NCBI GenBank assembly: GCA_963824985.1
Contig: CAWGRQ010000025.1
Location: forward strand, 193,392 to 257,391
DNA: 64,000 nt
DNA from: JAFNAG01 sp963824985
GTDB lineage: Bacteria; Acidobacteriota; UBA6911
Reading direction: 5' to 3'
The notes under the pieces: model-generated
The model's input: only the letters and a program-made list of their open reading frames with translations
What the model was told of the DNA's origin: nothing
The model's database searches: none
Translations under genes and position numbers: made by a program
Shown here: positions 30,201 through 38,097 of the stretch, one piece after another
How positions within the stretch are numbered: the first letter of the stretch is position 1
Layout: every line of letters begins with the position of its first letter

Positions 30201-31221
30201 TCTGGGGAGCACCCAGGCTGGATTCTTCACGAACACGACGTACGTGAACTACCTGAACAAGTACAATCCGGATCCGTTCAGCATGGTGTGGACGCCGCTG
30301 CAGCGGGATTCGACGCGGCGCGGAAACGCGCTGGCGAACGGTCTGCCGGCGAACTTCTTCATCCCCCAGCCGGACGTGCAGAACGGCGGCGGCTGGATCT
30401 ACCAGAACGGCGGCGGCAACTACTACGACGGAATGACGATCGAGCTGCGCCGGAGAATGGCGAAAGGGCTGCTGGTGCAGGCGAATTACACGTTTGCCAA
30501 GGCTCTGAACCTGAACCGGACCTCGTTCCGCAGAGGCTGGGTGAAGGATCTGGGGAACACGCTGCCGCATGCATTCAAGATCAACTGGGTGTATGAAATG
30601 CCGTTCGGTCGGGGCCGGGCGCTGTTCGGCGGTACCGGCAGGGCGCTCGACATGATCGTCGGCGGCTGGGAATTCCAGGGGACGGCTCGTTTGCAGAGCG
30701 GCAACCTGGGAGATTTCGGCAACATCAACCTGGTCGGCATGACGTCGCAGGAGCTGGTGAACTCGGTGGGGGTGTATTTTGACGACGCCAACAAGATCGC
30801 CTATTACCTGCCGAAGGACATCATCGACCAGACGTACAAGGCGTATCAGTACGACGCGGGCGGGTTCACTTCGGGCGCGCCGACGGGGCGGTACATCGCT
30901 CCGGCGGGGAGCGTGGGCGCGGGCAACTGCGTGGAGATCGCCAGCGGCGATTGCGCGGGCCGGCACAATTACTACCGCTATCCCAAGTTCACGCGTTTCG
31001 ACATGAGCCTGGTGAAGCGGTTCCGGTTCACCGAGCAGAAGAACTTCGAGCTGCGCGGTGAGTTCCTGAACGCGTTCAACAACATCAACTTCAACGGCAT
31101 GCAGAGCACAGCGCCCAGCAACCTCAACTTTATGCGGGTCAGTTCGGCCTACACGGACCGGAACCAGACCCAGGATCCGGGCGGACGCCTGATCCAGATC
31201 GTGCTGCGCTTCAACTTCTAA
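27235..31221 (+). CDS. TonB-dependent receptor-like (Oar-type) outer membrane protein, intact paralogue
   Basis: 1328 residues from the ATG at 27235, behind AAGGAAC and matching the start of the upstream paralogue. Signal peptide M-K-P-F-A-F-R to F-A-Q-G; carboxypeptidase-regulatory-like domain (S-S-L-T-G-T-V-V-D-Q-S-G-G); plug-like region with N-I-T-I-D-G-I-N-T-Q; beta-barrel to the C-terminal F-N-F. It is about four-fifths identical to the broken copy upstream, and nearly identical at DNA level around 29950-30330. An import or adhesion role at the outer membrane is known for related families; no ligand can be given. A hairpin follows the stop. Confidence 0.85.
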   Translation: MKPFAFRTIIALLLVAALGCLGFAQGSSSSLTGTVVDQSGGVIPGAEVTVKNDATGTEFKAVTAENGTFSIPALGAGSYTATVSVPNFKQSVIKNIVLVAAVPTNITVKLEVGGSSETVTVVAGAEVVQSTTATVSTTLATTQIQQLPLATRNALDFLVLLPGVNTTGGARGSTFMGLPNSTINITIDGINTQDNYYRGQSGGDGFFSMITPRLDSVQEVTVSTAAAGADSTGAGAVQIKFVTRSGNNEYHGSLYEYMRNPWLNANYWFNNRNNAPVYQGDGEGRGQKCTIDQLVNEWENCKAPRDRVMLHQLGVRVGGPISIPKLFSGKDRLFFFANWENFRQPDGQTRTRTIYNPLVEQGNYVYLFKQSGQPDQVKSQNLLTLAAANGFTSTWDPTVQKLLSDIRNAVGTAGTIQSYPTVADPLYQNFIFQNKGMGVRHFVTTRVDFNLSSRHKIEQSWNYAYYDSNPDFLNSRDQRYPGFPNYGTQASNRCSTSFALRSTITPRLVNEARGGFTCGTTLFFANVGPESFNGQPGGIGDLGGYNWTPAGITGVIPVSAPSRRNAPVKSFEDTLTWTKGAHSLSFGGTFQHVGNWVWGQTLAPSIGFGLPSAYDPAYVMFDANNGKINFPNSTASQQSTAASLYASLTARVTAINANAVLSETTDQYTYNGSQIRRARQRSMGLFAADSWRMRPGLTLNFGVRWEVDFPWTPLNNAFTWATPADVWGPSGVNSIFQPGASGGKPTLVYQFNPGDPAYNPDYKAVAPSIGFAWSPQGTGGFLDKILGEGSQTVIRGGFALAYNHYGMLDYVNMFGSNPGGQIVANRSQDLGNLVNTAGGETWPLLFRDRSRLAAPSFQATPEYPMKPSIDDSINAFDPDIRTPYTMSWSFGLQRELGKDMALDIRYAATRNLQPWYQPNLNGERNIVENGFLDEFWKMQGNLYANLAANKGRTFRYDSTVAGTQQLPILLKYLGRGLDPTKDASYTSAVLGSTQAGFFTNTTYVNYLNKYNPDPFSMVWTPLQRDSTRRGNALANGLPANFFIPQPDVQNGGGWIYQNGGGNYYDGMTIELRRRMAKGLLVQANYTFAKALNLNRTSFRRGWVKDLGNTLPHAFKINWVYEMPFGRGRALFGGTGRALDMIVGGWEFQGTARLQSGNLGDFGNINLVGMTSQELVNSVGVYFDDANKIAYYLPKDIIDQTYKAYQYDAGGFTSGAPTGRYIAPAGSVGAGNCVEIASGDCAGRHNYYRYPKFTRFDMSLVKRFRFTEQKNFELRGEFLNAFNNINFNGMQSTAPSNLNFMRVSSAYTDRNQTQDPGGRLIQIVLRFNF

Positions 31222-31245
31222 ACGTCACGATTGCAGGGCAGGGGA

Positions 31246-31268
31246 GGGACGCGGTCCGGCCGCGTCCC
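31246..31268 (+). terminator. Hairpin after the second receptor gene
   Basis: A perfect 9-bp stem (gggacgcgg / ccgcgtccc) lies 24 bases after the stop; no strong T run follows. Its position matches the hairpin after the first receptor gene. Confidence 0.5.
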
Positions 31269-31281
31269 TTCAGGGAAAAAC

Positions 31282-31367
31282 AAAAAGGAAAACAGGGACA
31301 TTCCGGATTTCCACCGCGCGCGGCTCTTGTCCGTGCTTGGAACGGAAATCCGGAGTGTCCCCTTTTT
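31282..31367. repeat. Inverted repeat of the AAAAAGG...ATTCC family, copy 3
   Basis: The arms at 31295-31312 and 31344-31361 are complementary with one mismatch, bordered by A-rich and T-rich ends. It lies between convergent genes and could act as a bidirectional terminator. It is related to the pair near 5.1-5.4 kb. Confidence 0.7.
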
Positions 31368-31415
31368 GTCCCCTTATCTTATTTGTCATTCCGGGACGTC
31401 CTTTTTTTGCCGCCG

Positions 31416-32744
31416 TCAGGACGATTTCACTTCGGCCTTTTCCAGGACATGCGCCCTGGCTGCGTCTGCCCGCTTCAACAGCAGAGCGAATACCAGGCCC
31501 GCCAGGCCCAGGGCGGCGAACATCAGCTGCGATGATGTGTACGAACTGGTGTGGTGTGCCAGAAGCCCGTTCAGGTAAGGGAAGAGTGCCAGCCCGATGT
31601 TCTGGATCATGGTGGTCAACCCGAAGGCCGTGCCTACTTTTTCTTTGGCAACCAGCAACGGGATCGAAGGCCACATGGCCGCCGGGACCAGGACGAATGC
31701 CGTGCCGAGGACGATCATCGGGATGCGGGGATCGACATACGTCAGCCCGAGGACCAGATGGCTGGCGATAAGCAGCAGGGAGCCGAGAATCATCAGGGTG
31801 GCACGCCTGCCGATTCTGTCGACCAGGCGCCCGGCGAAGGGAGCAAAAATCATCGAGGCGAAGATCGGGATGCTGGTAATTCCCGGGGCGGTCGTAAACA
31901 TGTGGAACATGTTGAAGAAAGCCTGGTAGAAAAATCCGCCGGCCCCCGCCTGCACATCCGGGATACCCCATTTGGTGGCAATCAGATTGGTGGATAGCGC
32001 GGTAAATGGAAAGATGGCAGAGTAGAAGGCAAGGCACAGGAGCGTCACATACCAATAAGTGTTGGTGAAAGCCCTGATGTCGCCAAAGACGATTTTGTCA
32101 CCCGCCCCCTCCGTCTTCATCCCCAGCACCGTCTCCCCTCTCCTGTCCATGAAATTGGAAACCAGGTTGCAGAGTAAGGATAGACCGCAGAGAAGGAACG
32201 CCGCCCAGAGGGCGGAGCGGAAACTCCCGAAATAACTGGCGATGAGAGCTTCCGTATTGAAAGAGAACAATGTGCCGAGGCGGCTGATGGTTAATGCCAC
32301 CCCAAACGAGAGAGCCAGTTCCTTCCCCTTGAACCATTTCGAAAGGATGGCCAGCTGAGCGACCACCAGCGATTCGGATCCGGCTCCAAAGATGAGGCGC
32401 CCGACAAACAGCATCCAGGTCGACTGGGCCAGGGCCACGACCAGCGCTCCAAGGGTCACCAGAAGGGAAAACAGAAGCGATGCTCTCCGCGTTCCCAGGC
32501 GATCGGTGAGTATCCCGCCGAAAAAAACAATCGCAATGGCCGCAATTGAATATGCCGAATACAAGAGACCGATGGTTCCGGTAGAGATGCCCAGAGCCGG
32601 GATGAGGATGTTCTCGATCGCTCCGATGGAATCATAGGCGAAATAGGAGCCGAAGGTCAGCATGCTGACAAACAGAAGCAGCACAAAACGATACCTGCGG
32701 CTGGACGGATGAAACGGCGCGAGGTTTGCAGGAGGCTGATTCAT
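31416..32744 (-). CDS. Major facilitator superfamily transporter (MFSD1-like)
   Basis: 442 residues with 12 predicted membrane helices and a central loop around residues 200-235. The MFS loop signature appears as G-G-I-L-T-D-R-L-G-T-R-R after helix 2 and is echoed after helix 8 as A-G-R-L-V-D-R-I-G-R-R. The overall character is closest to MFSD1-like or sugar-phosphate-type members. No substrate can be given. The gene follows the SirB1-like gene on the same strand with a 15-base gap, so the two are probably co-transcribed. Confidence 0.8.
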   Translation of the reverse strand: MNQPPANLAPFHPSSRRYRFVLLLFVSMLTFGSYFAYDSIGAIENILIPALGISTGTIGLLYSAYSIAAIAIVFFGGILTDRLGTRRASLLFSLLVTLGALVVALAQSTWMLFVGRLIFGAGSESLVVAQLAILSKWFKGKELALSFGVALTISRLGTLFSFNTEALIASYFGSFRSALWAAFLLCGLSLLCNLVSNFMDRRGETVLGMKTEGAGDKIVFGDIRAFTNTYWYVTLLCLAFYSAIFPFTALSTNLIATKWGIPDVQAGAGGFFYQAFFNMFHMFTTAPGITSIPIFASMIFAPFAGRLVDRIGRRATLMILGSLLLIASHLVLGLTYVDPRIPMIVLGTAFVLVPAAMWPSIPLLVAKEKVGTAFGLTTMIQNIGLALFPYLNGLLAHHTSSYTSSQLMFAALGLAGLVFALLLKRADAARAHVLEKAEVKSS

Positions 32745-32759
32745 GGGCTTTCCCGGTGA

Positions 32760-33602
32760 TCAGTTCGGAACGGCAACAACGCCTCGTAAAGTCCTAACGT
32801 GAGCTTCGATGTATGCCAGGTCCTCTGGCGAGTTGGAGTGCTCCAGATAGTACTCGAGATCGGCGAGCGCCTTGGAAAAAAGGCTGGTTTGCATGTAGAG
32901 CATGCCCCGATCCCGGATTTCGGAAAGGATCCCCGGGTTAAGCACCAGGATCCGGTCCACGACCCCGAGGGCTTTGTGATATTCCTCTGCCTGGTAGTAT
33001 ATTCCCTTTAAATTAAATAACATGCGGGAGACGATGGACCTCTTTTCCATCGGCTGCAGGAAGGCAGGCTGTACCGTGACCGACCCGCCATAGACGCGGT
33101 CAAGAAGTTCCTGGCAGTCCTCGATGCCGAGGACCCGCCCATGATTGAATGGGTCGATCAACACCTCCCTCTCATTCACGATGCACTTGACGATAAAATG
33201 TCCCGGGAAGCCAACTCCCTGAATCGGGAACGCAAGCCGTCTGCCGACCTCAATATAAATAACGGAAAGGGACAGGGGAATTCCCTGCTTGCGATCCAGA
33301 ACCTCGTTGAGATAGCTGTTGCGGGGATCATAGTAATCGTCCGCATTACCCCGAAATGCTTCCTGAACAAAAAGCACTTCGTTGAGGCATTCCAGAATCG
33401 TGCTTGCGGAGCGATCGTGTCCGGCCAGCACTTCAACGCGAGCGGCAAGAGTGTCCAACTTGCGGAGATACCCGTCGACGTCAAGTTTCGGGTACTCTTC
33501 AATCCCGATGGTCAAAGCAGCGCGGTCCAGAGGGAAAACCGCCTCGTCCAGAGCTGCAAGCTCGGCAAATGCCTTTCGCGCCATGAGAGTATTGGCGATC
33601 AC
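32760..33602 (-). CDS. SirB1-like transglutaminase-core protein with TPR-like C-terminus
   Basis: 280 residues from a GTG at 33602, chosen because AAGGAG lies six bases upstream. The N-terminal two thirds match the SirB1/transglutaminase-core-2 pattern (Y-Y-D-P-R-N-S-Y-L-N-E-V, G-I-P-L-S-L-S-V-I-Y, G-F-P-G-H-F-I-V-K, L-I-D-P-F-N-H-G). The C-terminal third is TPR-like (K-A-L-G-V-V-D-R-I-L-V-L-N-P, K-A-L-A-D-L-E-Y-Y-L). The molecular role of the family is not established. It lies upstream of, and probably in one operon with, the MFS gene. Confidence 0.9.
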   Translation of the reverse strand: MIANTLMARKAFAELAALDEAVFPLDRAALTIGIEEYPKLDVDGYLRKLDTLAARVEVLAGHDRSASTILECLNEVLFVQEAFRGNADDYYDPRNSYLNEVLDRKQGIPLSLSVIYIEVGRRLAFPIQGVGFPGHFIVKCIVNEREVLIDPFNHGRVLGIEDCQELLDRVYGGSVTVQPAFLQPMEKRSIVSRMLFNLKGIYYQAEEYHKALGVVDRILVLNPGILSEIRDRGMLYMQTSLFSKALADLEYYLEHSNSPEDLAYIEAHVRTLRGVVAVPN

Positions 33603-33954
33603 ATCTGCTCCTTGAGAGACCCCGGCGCGCGCGCCCGGATCATGACTTTCCGCGCTCAGGTTGCGGGCACGGCCGGCAGGGTACTTATATCAGTCGGGTT
33701 TGGATGCGGCAAGATGATTGTACGCCCATGACTTTCGGGCGTGCGCCACAGGCGCTTGAGGAGCTGCTCCCATTTTCCCGGCGGTTTTGGATGCCTCTTC
33801 GGATGCCGGGACATTCTGGTCGCCGGCATCGGTGCTTGAATCGCCGCCCTGCCAAAGGAATCATCCTATTTTCGCGCGAAAAAATGTTAAGCTATCATAA
33901 GAGTTGATCCCGCATGCAAGGCGGATCCCGGGCAGGAATGACCTGGAGTCACAG

Positions 33955-34401
33955 ATGCCCACCGACCAACCCGATTCCTGCGAATTCGAAAACGACAAGC
34001 TGTTGCTGCGTCTGGACATCACCTTCGCTGCCGATGTGCAGGCGATCGCCGGCGTAGTCGACCGGATACTGGACCTGGCCAAGGAAACCAGCTGTGTGGC
34101 CGGGAGAGAGTTCGAAGTTCAGTCGGCGCTGTACGAGGCTTTGACCAACGCCGTCATCCACGGCTGCAAGCAAGACAAGACCAAAACCGTTCAGGTGACG
34201 GCATCGTGCGATTTGTCGAAGGGAATTCTCCTCGTCGTCAGAGATCCGGGTGAGGGTTTTGATGTCAATTCGATTCCCAGCCCGATTCAGGGGGAGAGGA
34301 TTTTTTCTTCGCACGGCCGCGGGATATTCCTGATCAACCAGCTGATGGACGAGGTGCGTTTCAAGCGCGGCGGCACCGAAATTCACATGCTGAAGAAATG
34401 A
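33955..34401 (+). CDS. Anti-sigma-factor-type serine kinase (HATPase_c_2 family)
   Basis: 148 residues from the ATG at 33955, with GGAG six bases upstream; an earlier in-frame ATG at 33904 lacks a ribosome site. The GHKL ATP-binding motifs are E-A-L-T-N-A-V-I-H-G (N box), D-P-G-E-G-F-D (G1) and H-G-R-G-I-F-L-I (G2), as in RsbW/SpoIIAB. Such proteins bind a sigma factor or phosphorylate an anti-anti-sigma protein. No STAS partner or sigma factor is adjacent, so the target is unknown. It is divergent from the SirB1-like gene. I see nothing specific in the 350-base gap between them. Confidence 0.85.
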   Translation: MPTDQPDSCEFENDKLLLRLDITFAADVQAIAGVVDRILDLAKETSCVAGREFEVQSALYEALTNAVIHGCKQDKTKTVQVTASCDLSKGILLVVRDPGEGFDVNSIPSPIQGERIFSSHGRGIFLINQLMDEVRFKRGGTEIHMLKK

Positions 34402-34435
34402 CCGCAAGACCCTTCATAACCCGCATTATCCACCA

Positions 34436-34698
34436 AGGGTTCACGCAAAAATAAATTCACATTCTGGCGCGAGCACCGTCGCACCTGCGGTGCTCCTGGG
34501 ACGGGCAGATGCAAGGCGACGCGACGCAGGCGATGTGGTGACATCGTCGAGGAGCGGCAACGCAGCAGATGCCCGTCCGCCGCCGCGCCCCGAAGGGCTG
34601 CAGCCTCTCCGATACCTGAATTCCTATTCCCATCCTCCACCGCATTCCTCCGTCGTCCAAGCTGCAGCAGAATGTGAAGTTATTTTTGCGCGAGCCCT
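34436..34698. mobile_element. MITE-like element R1, copy 1
   Basis: 263 bases with terminal inverted repeats of about 31 bases (28 of 31 pair; outer sequence agggttcacgcaaaaataa against the mirrored right end). The interior holds a conserved block of about 110 bases (gagcaccgtcgcacctg onward) nearly identical to the copy at 47934-48216. It encodes no transposase. A clear target-site duplication was not found. Confidence 0.75.
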
Positions 34699-34805
34699 CA
34701 GCAATACAATCCTGGACGCGGAGGGATGCGGATGAGCACGGAGTGGAGCCGTGTTCTTCCGTATCTGCAATCCCTTCTCTTATGAGCGGGTAATTATTAT
34801 TCGGG

Positions 34806-35996
34806 TTAGATCAAGGATGGGGCGGATTCACGCTCCGCTGCATTCCTCAGGGTGACCAGGCTCATCAGGAATGCCAGACCCATGAACATCCCCGCGGTCA
34901 CAAACGGCCAGCCGATACCAAAGGCGTCAAACGTGTAGCCGCCCCACATGGGGCCCAGGATGCGGCCCAGGCTCGAAACGGACTGGGCGATTCCCATGAC
35001 CCCCCCCTGCTCGTCGACACTGCTGGATTTGGAAAGCAAGGAGGCCAGAGACGGGTTGTTGATGCCGGCGCCGAACGAAAGAAGTGCCAGGACGAGACAA
35101 TAAGCGGGCATATTCGGGGTAAACGGCATCAGGGCGAGCCCGAAGATCATGGAGAATGTCCCAAGCACGATCATGCGCCTCTCCCCCAGGCGACGCACCA
35201 TACGGCCCACGAGATATCCCTGCATGACGCTCATAATCACGCCAATGAATGTAAAGAGATACCCGGTCTCGCGGACCGTGAGCCCGTACCGGTGTTCGTT
35301 CAGCAATCCGAAAGTCGACTCCATACTGGAGAAAGCAAAAATCACCACGAGGTTCATCAGCAGCAGCGGGATTATCTGCGGATGAGAGAGGGTCTCTCCC
35401 AAACTCCGCATGTCAAACCGGCGCCGGTACGCCCGCACCCTGGCCTCCCTCGTAAGCGATTCCGGGAGCTTGAAATAGGCGAACACGAGGTTGATGCCGG
35501 CCAGGGCGGACGCGAGCAAGACCGGCTTGTCGTAGCCGTAGGGAGCGAGCACTCCGCCGATGGCGGGTCCGAGAATAAATCCCAGGCCGAAAGCGGCTCC
35601 GATCAATCCCATTCCCTTCGCTCTGCTTTCAGGGGGGGTGACATCCGCAATGTATGCCTGTGTGGTTGGGATGATAGCCCCGGCGATGCCGGCAACCATC
35701 CGCCCGATAAACAGGCCGGTGAGCGTTCCCGCGAGGCCGAAGATGAGGAACCCGATGCATGAACCGGCGAGGCTGACGAGAATCAGCGGCCGCCTGCCAT
35801 ATCGATCCGACAGCCGCCCCCATATTGGGGTGAACAGGAATTGCATGAGCGAATAACTGGTCGACAACAGGCCGATGGCCAAGGCTGTAGCACCGTAGGT
35901 TTCCGCGTAGTAGGGAAGCAGGGGGAGGACGATGCCAAACCCGACCAGGTCGATGAATACCGTCAGAAAAATGATGACCAGTGGTGAATGTTTCAT
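34806..35996 (-). CDS. MFS drug-efflux-type transporter (TetA/DHA1-like)
   Basis: 396 residues from the ATG at 35996, where the first membrane helix begins (M-K-H-S-P-L-V-I-I-F); a longer frame upstream has no membrane-protein character. Twelve helices. The DHA1 signatures are G-R-L-S-D-R-Y-G-R-R-P after helix 2, I-G-R-M-V-A-G-I-A-G and G-F-I-L-G-P-A-I-G-G (motif C) in helix 5. Motif C marks drug/H+ antiporters of the TetA type. Tetracycline resistance is not implied. It is monocistronic and its regulator is not adjacent. Confidence 0.85.
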   Translation of the reverse strand: MKHSPLVIIFLTVFIDLVGFGIVLPLLPYYAETYGATALAIGLLSTSYSLMQFLFTPIWGRLSDRYGRRPLILVSLAGSCIGFLIFGLAGTLTGLFIGRMVAGIAGAIIPTTQAYIADVTPPESRAKGMGLIGAAFGLGFILGPAIGGVLAPYGYDKPVLLASALAGINLVFAYFKLPESLTREARVRAYRRRFDMRSLGETLSHPQIIPLLLMNLVVIFAFSSMESTFGLLNEHRYGLTVRETGYLFTFIGVIMSVMQGYLVGRMVRRLGERRMIVLGTFSMIFGLALMPFTPNMPAYCLVLALLSFGAGINNPSLASLLSKSSSVDEQGGVMGIAQSVSSLGRILGPMWGGYTFDAFGIGWPFVTAGMFMGLAFLMSLVTLRNAAERESAPSLI

Positions 35997-36120
35997 AGGA
36001 GCTATACGATACCAGAGGATGTGCGGATGACGAACGACAAAGGTGGTCAGGCTGCAATCGTTGCAGAACTCTGCCGCCGGGGCCTCAAAGAAAAAATTCA
36101 GCCCGCCGGCAGGTGTCAGG

Positions 36121-36162
36121 AAAAAGGCAAGGCGCCCGGCTTCGATCATGAAGCCAGGCGCC
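36121..36162 (-). terminator. Rho-independent terminator downstream of htrA
   Basis: On the minus strand a 13-base stem (ggcgcctggcttc / gaagccgggcgcc, one mismatch) is followed by a short T-rich run. It lies about 43 bases after the htrA stop. Confidence 0.75.
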
Positions 36163-36204
36163 TGAAGTCAATCCTCGCCAGCCGGATCCATGCCCGGCCG
36201 CTGG

Positions 36205-37713
36205 TCAGGAAAGTTCGAAGGCCAGGAACAGGATCTTGCCCTGCCGCTCCACCCTGAGCCTGACCGTGTCGCCACTTTTCAGGTTCTGGGTTGCCGCCAC
36301 CAGGTCGGAAGCGCTGTTCACCGGGGTCTGATTCACGGCTTTCACCACATCACCAGGGCGCACGCCGCCGTCGTCTGCCGGGCTGCCAGGCTGGACTTCG
36401 GTAACGAGAGCCCCGCTGCTGGATGACAGTTTCATCTGCCGTGCGGATTCCGGCGTGACATTTTCCACCGTAATCCCAAGCTTCCCGCGTTCATGCTCGC
36501 CGGAGGACATGGACGTCTGCGCCATCTCGGTGGGTCGCTCCCCAACTCTTACTTCCATGGTCATTTCCTTGCCGTTGCGCAGAACTTTCATGTTCGCCGG
36601 CACACCGACCTTGGATTCCGCCACTGCGAGCGACAGGTCGTTGGCGCCGTGGAGTTGCTTGCCGTTGTACTCCAGGATGATGTCGCCGGACTGCAGTCCC
36701 GCTTTGGCTGCCGGACCGTTTGCTTCCACATCCGCGATCAGCACTCCCCTGTCGGGTTCGATGCTGAAGCTCTTGGCCAGTTCCGGTGTCATACTCTGAA
36801 TCGTGACTCCCAACCAGCCGCGGGTGACCTTCCCGTTCTTCACAATCTGGGTATATATCTGATTGGCCATGGATGACGGGATGGCGAATCCGATCCCCTG
36901 GAACCCGCCATTTTCGCTGGCGATCATGGTGTTGATGCCGACCACCTCCCCATTCAGATTCACCAACGGGCCGCCGCTGTTGCCCGGGTTAATCGCGGCA
37001 TCCGTTTGCAGGAAGTTGTCATAAGGGCCTGCGCCGATCACCCGCCCCTTGGCGCTGATGATGCCGGCGGTCATCGTGTTTTGCAGCCCGAACGGACTGC
37101 CGAACGCCAGCACCCAATCGCCGACCTGAACCTGGTCGGAATTGGTGAGCTGCAGTGTGTGGAATCCCGAGCCGTTGATTTTGAGCACGGCCAGATCTGT
37201 CTGCGGGTCGGTCCCAATGACCTTCGCATCCATGATCCTGCCGTCATCAAGCTTGACCTTGATCTTTGACGCATTATCCACGACATGGTTGTTGGTCAGA
37301 ATGTAGCCGCTGGGATCCACAAGAAATCCTGATCCGAGGCTCTTCTGTTTCATGTCGTGAGGCGCCTGGCCAAAGAATGAACCGAAGGGGTCTTGCCCTC
37401 CGAAAAACTGCCGGAACGGGTCTTCCATCTGCATGCCGGCGTTGTGAATGATCTGCTCGGTGTTGATGTTGACCACCGCGCCCTGAACGTCTTTTGCAAC
37501 GATTTCAAAGTCTTTGCTCAGCTGCGCCGGGTTGTCCGTGGGGGCAACCGTCGCAGTCGCGGCCGGGCTCACCGGCCCCTTCTCGAAGCTTGTGTGAAAG
37601 GCGAGCGAACTGCCCAAAACCAGCAGCAGCATTGCCAGCCCCAAGGCAAAGCCCTGGGGAAAACCGGGTTTCAAGATCTTCTTTACCTGCCATTTCTCTC
37701 TAAGGTTAAACAT
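36205..37713 (-). CDS. degP: HtrA/DegP-type periplasmic serine protease
   Basis: 502 residues from the ATG at 37713, with AGGAGGT six bases upstream. An N-terminal membrane segment (about 19-40) is followed by a trypsin-like domain with catalytic H143 (T-N-N-H-V-V-D), D173 (T-D-L-A-V-L) and S246 (P-G-N-S-G-G-P), then two PDZ domains (about 290-380 and 400-495). It degrades or refolds damaged envelope proteins. Upstream lie a sigma-54-type promoter and, on the same strand, an NtrC-type regulator and its kinase, which suggests control by that pair. DegP, DegQ and MucD cannot be separated from sequence alone. Confidence 0.93.
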   Translation of the reverse strand: MFNLREKWQVKKILKPGFPQGFALGLAMLLLVLGSSLAFHTSFEKGPVSPAATATVAPTDNPAQLSKDFEIVAKDVQGAVVNINTEQIIHNAGMQMEDPFRQFFGGQDPFGSFFGQAPHDMKQKSLGSGFLVDPSGYILTNNHVVDNASKIKVKLDDGRIMDAKVIGTDPQTDLAVLKINGSGFHTLQLTNSDQVQVGDWVLAFGSPFGLQNTMTAGIISAKGRVIGAGPYDNFLQTDAAINPGNSGGPLVNLNGEVVGINTMIASENGGFQGIGFAIPSSMANQIYTQIVKNGKVTRGWLGVTIQSMTPELAKSFSIEPDRGVLIADVEANGPAAKAGLQSGDIILEYNGKQLHGANDLSLAVAESKVGVPANMKVLRNGKEMTMEVRVGERPTEMAQTSMSSGEHERGKLGITVENVTPESARQMKLSSSSGALVTEVQPGSPADDGGVRPGDVVKAVNQTPVNSASDLVAATQNLKSGDTVRLRVERQGKILFLAFELS

Positions 37714-37830
37714 GGTTTTTACCTCCTGTAGTTCAATCCATCCAGTTCATGTCCCGGGCGCATCCCGTCGCATGAAAGAAATTTTCATAATTCCCGGAGC
37801 CAGGCTCCTCGTACGTGCACTCCAGTTAAC

Positions 37831-37846
37831 GCACCCGGCGTGCCAA
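37831..37846 (-). promoter_or_regulatory. Sigma-54 (-24/-12) promoter for htrA
   Basis: On the minus strand the sequence is TTGGCACGCCGGGTGC. The invariant GG and GC are separated by exactly ten bases, as sigma-54 requires, and TTGGCACG is a perfect -24 box; the -12 box has GTGC for the usual TTGC. Transcription would start near 37820, about 107 bases before the start codon. The adjacent regulator gene encodes a sigma-54 activator. Confidence 0.65.
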
Positions 37847-38019
37847 TTCGGGGTCGATTATGTAACTGTAATCATGTAAAGCTGATACGGGTTGTTTTAG
37901 CGCCGGGCGAGGTCTGCGCATTTGTCGCGTTCCGGCGCCGTCCAACGGGGATTGTTTGCGTAAATGGCTGAATCTTAGCCGTTTATGGTCAACTGTGGCA
38001 ACTTTGTCGTGACTGTGGC

Positions 38020-38087
38020 AGTTCAGGCTATAGGAGTTTAAGCTGTAGGCTTATAGGCTGATAACTTACATCCTGCCAGCCTGAACT
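38020..38087. repeat. Inverted repeat pair between the regulator gene and htrA
   Basis: agttcaggct (38020-38029) and agcctgaact (38078-38087) are perfect 10-base complements about 180-250 bases upstream of the sigma-54 promoter. The spacing suits an upstream activator site or a terminator for the regulator gene; the intervening taggctgtaggcttatagg wording looks like simple repeats. Confidence 0.4.
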
Positions 38088-38097
38088 CTTACAGCCT

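Noticed and set aside
27217..30966. A 1249-codon open frame on the minus strand opposite the intact receptor gene
   Set aside because: It is antisense to a well-supported gene, rich in arginine and low in hydrophobic structure, as expected from GC-rich third positions. The same artefact appears opposite other genes, such as 39399-40736.
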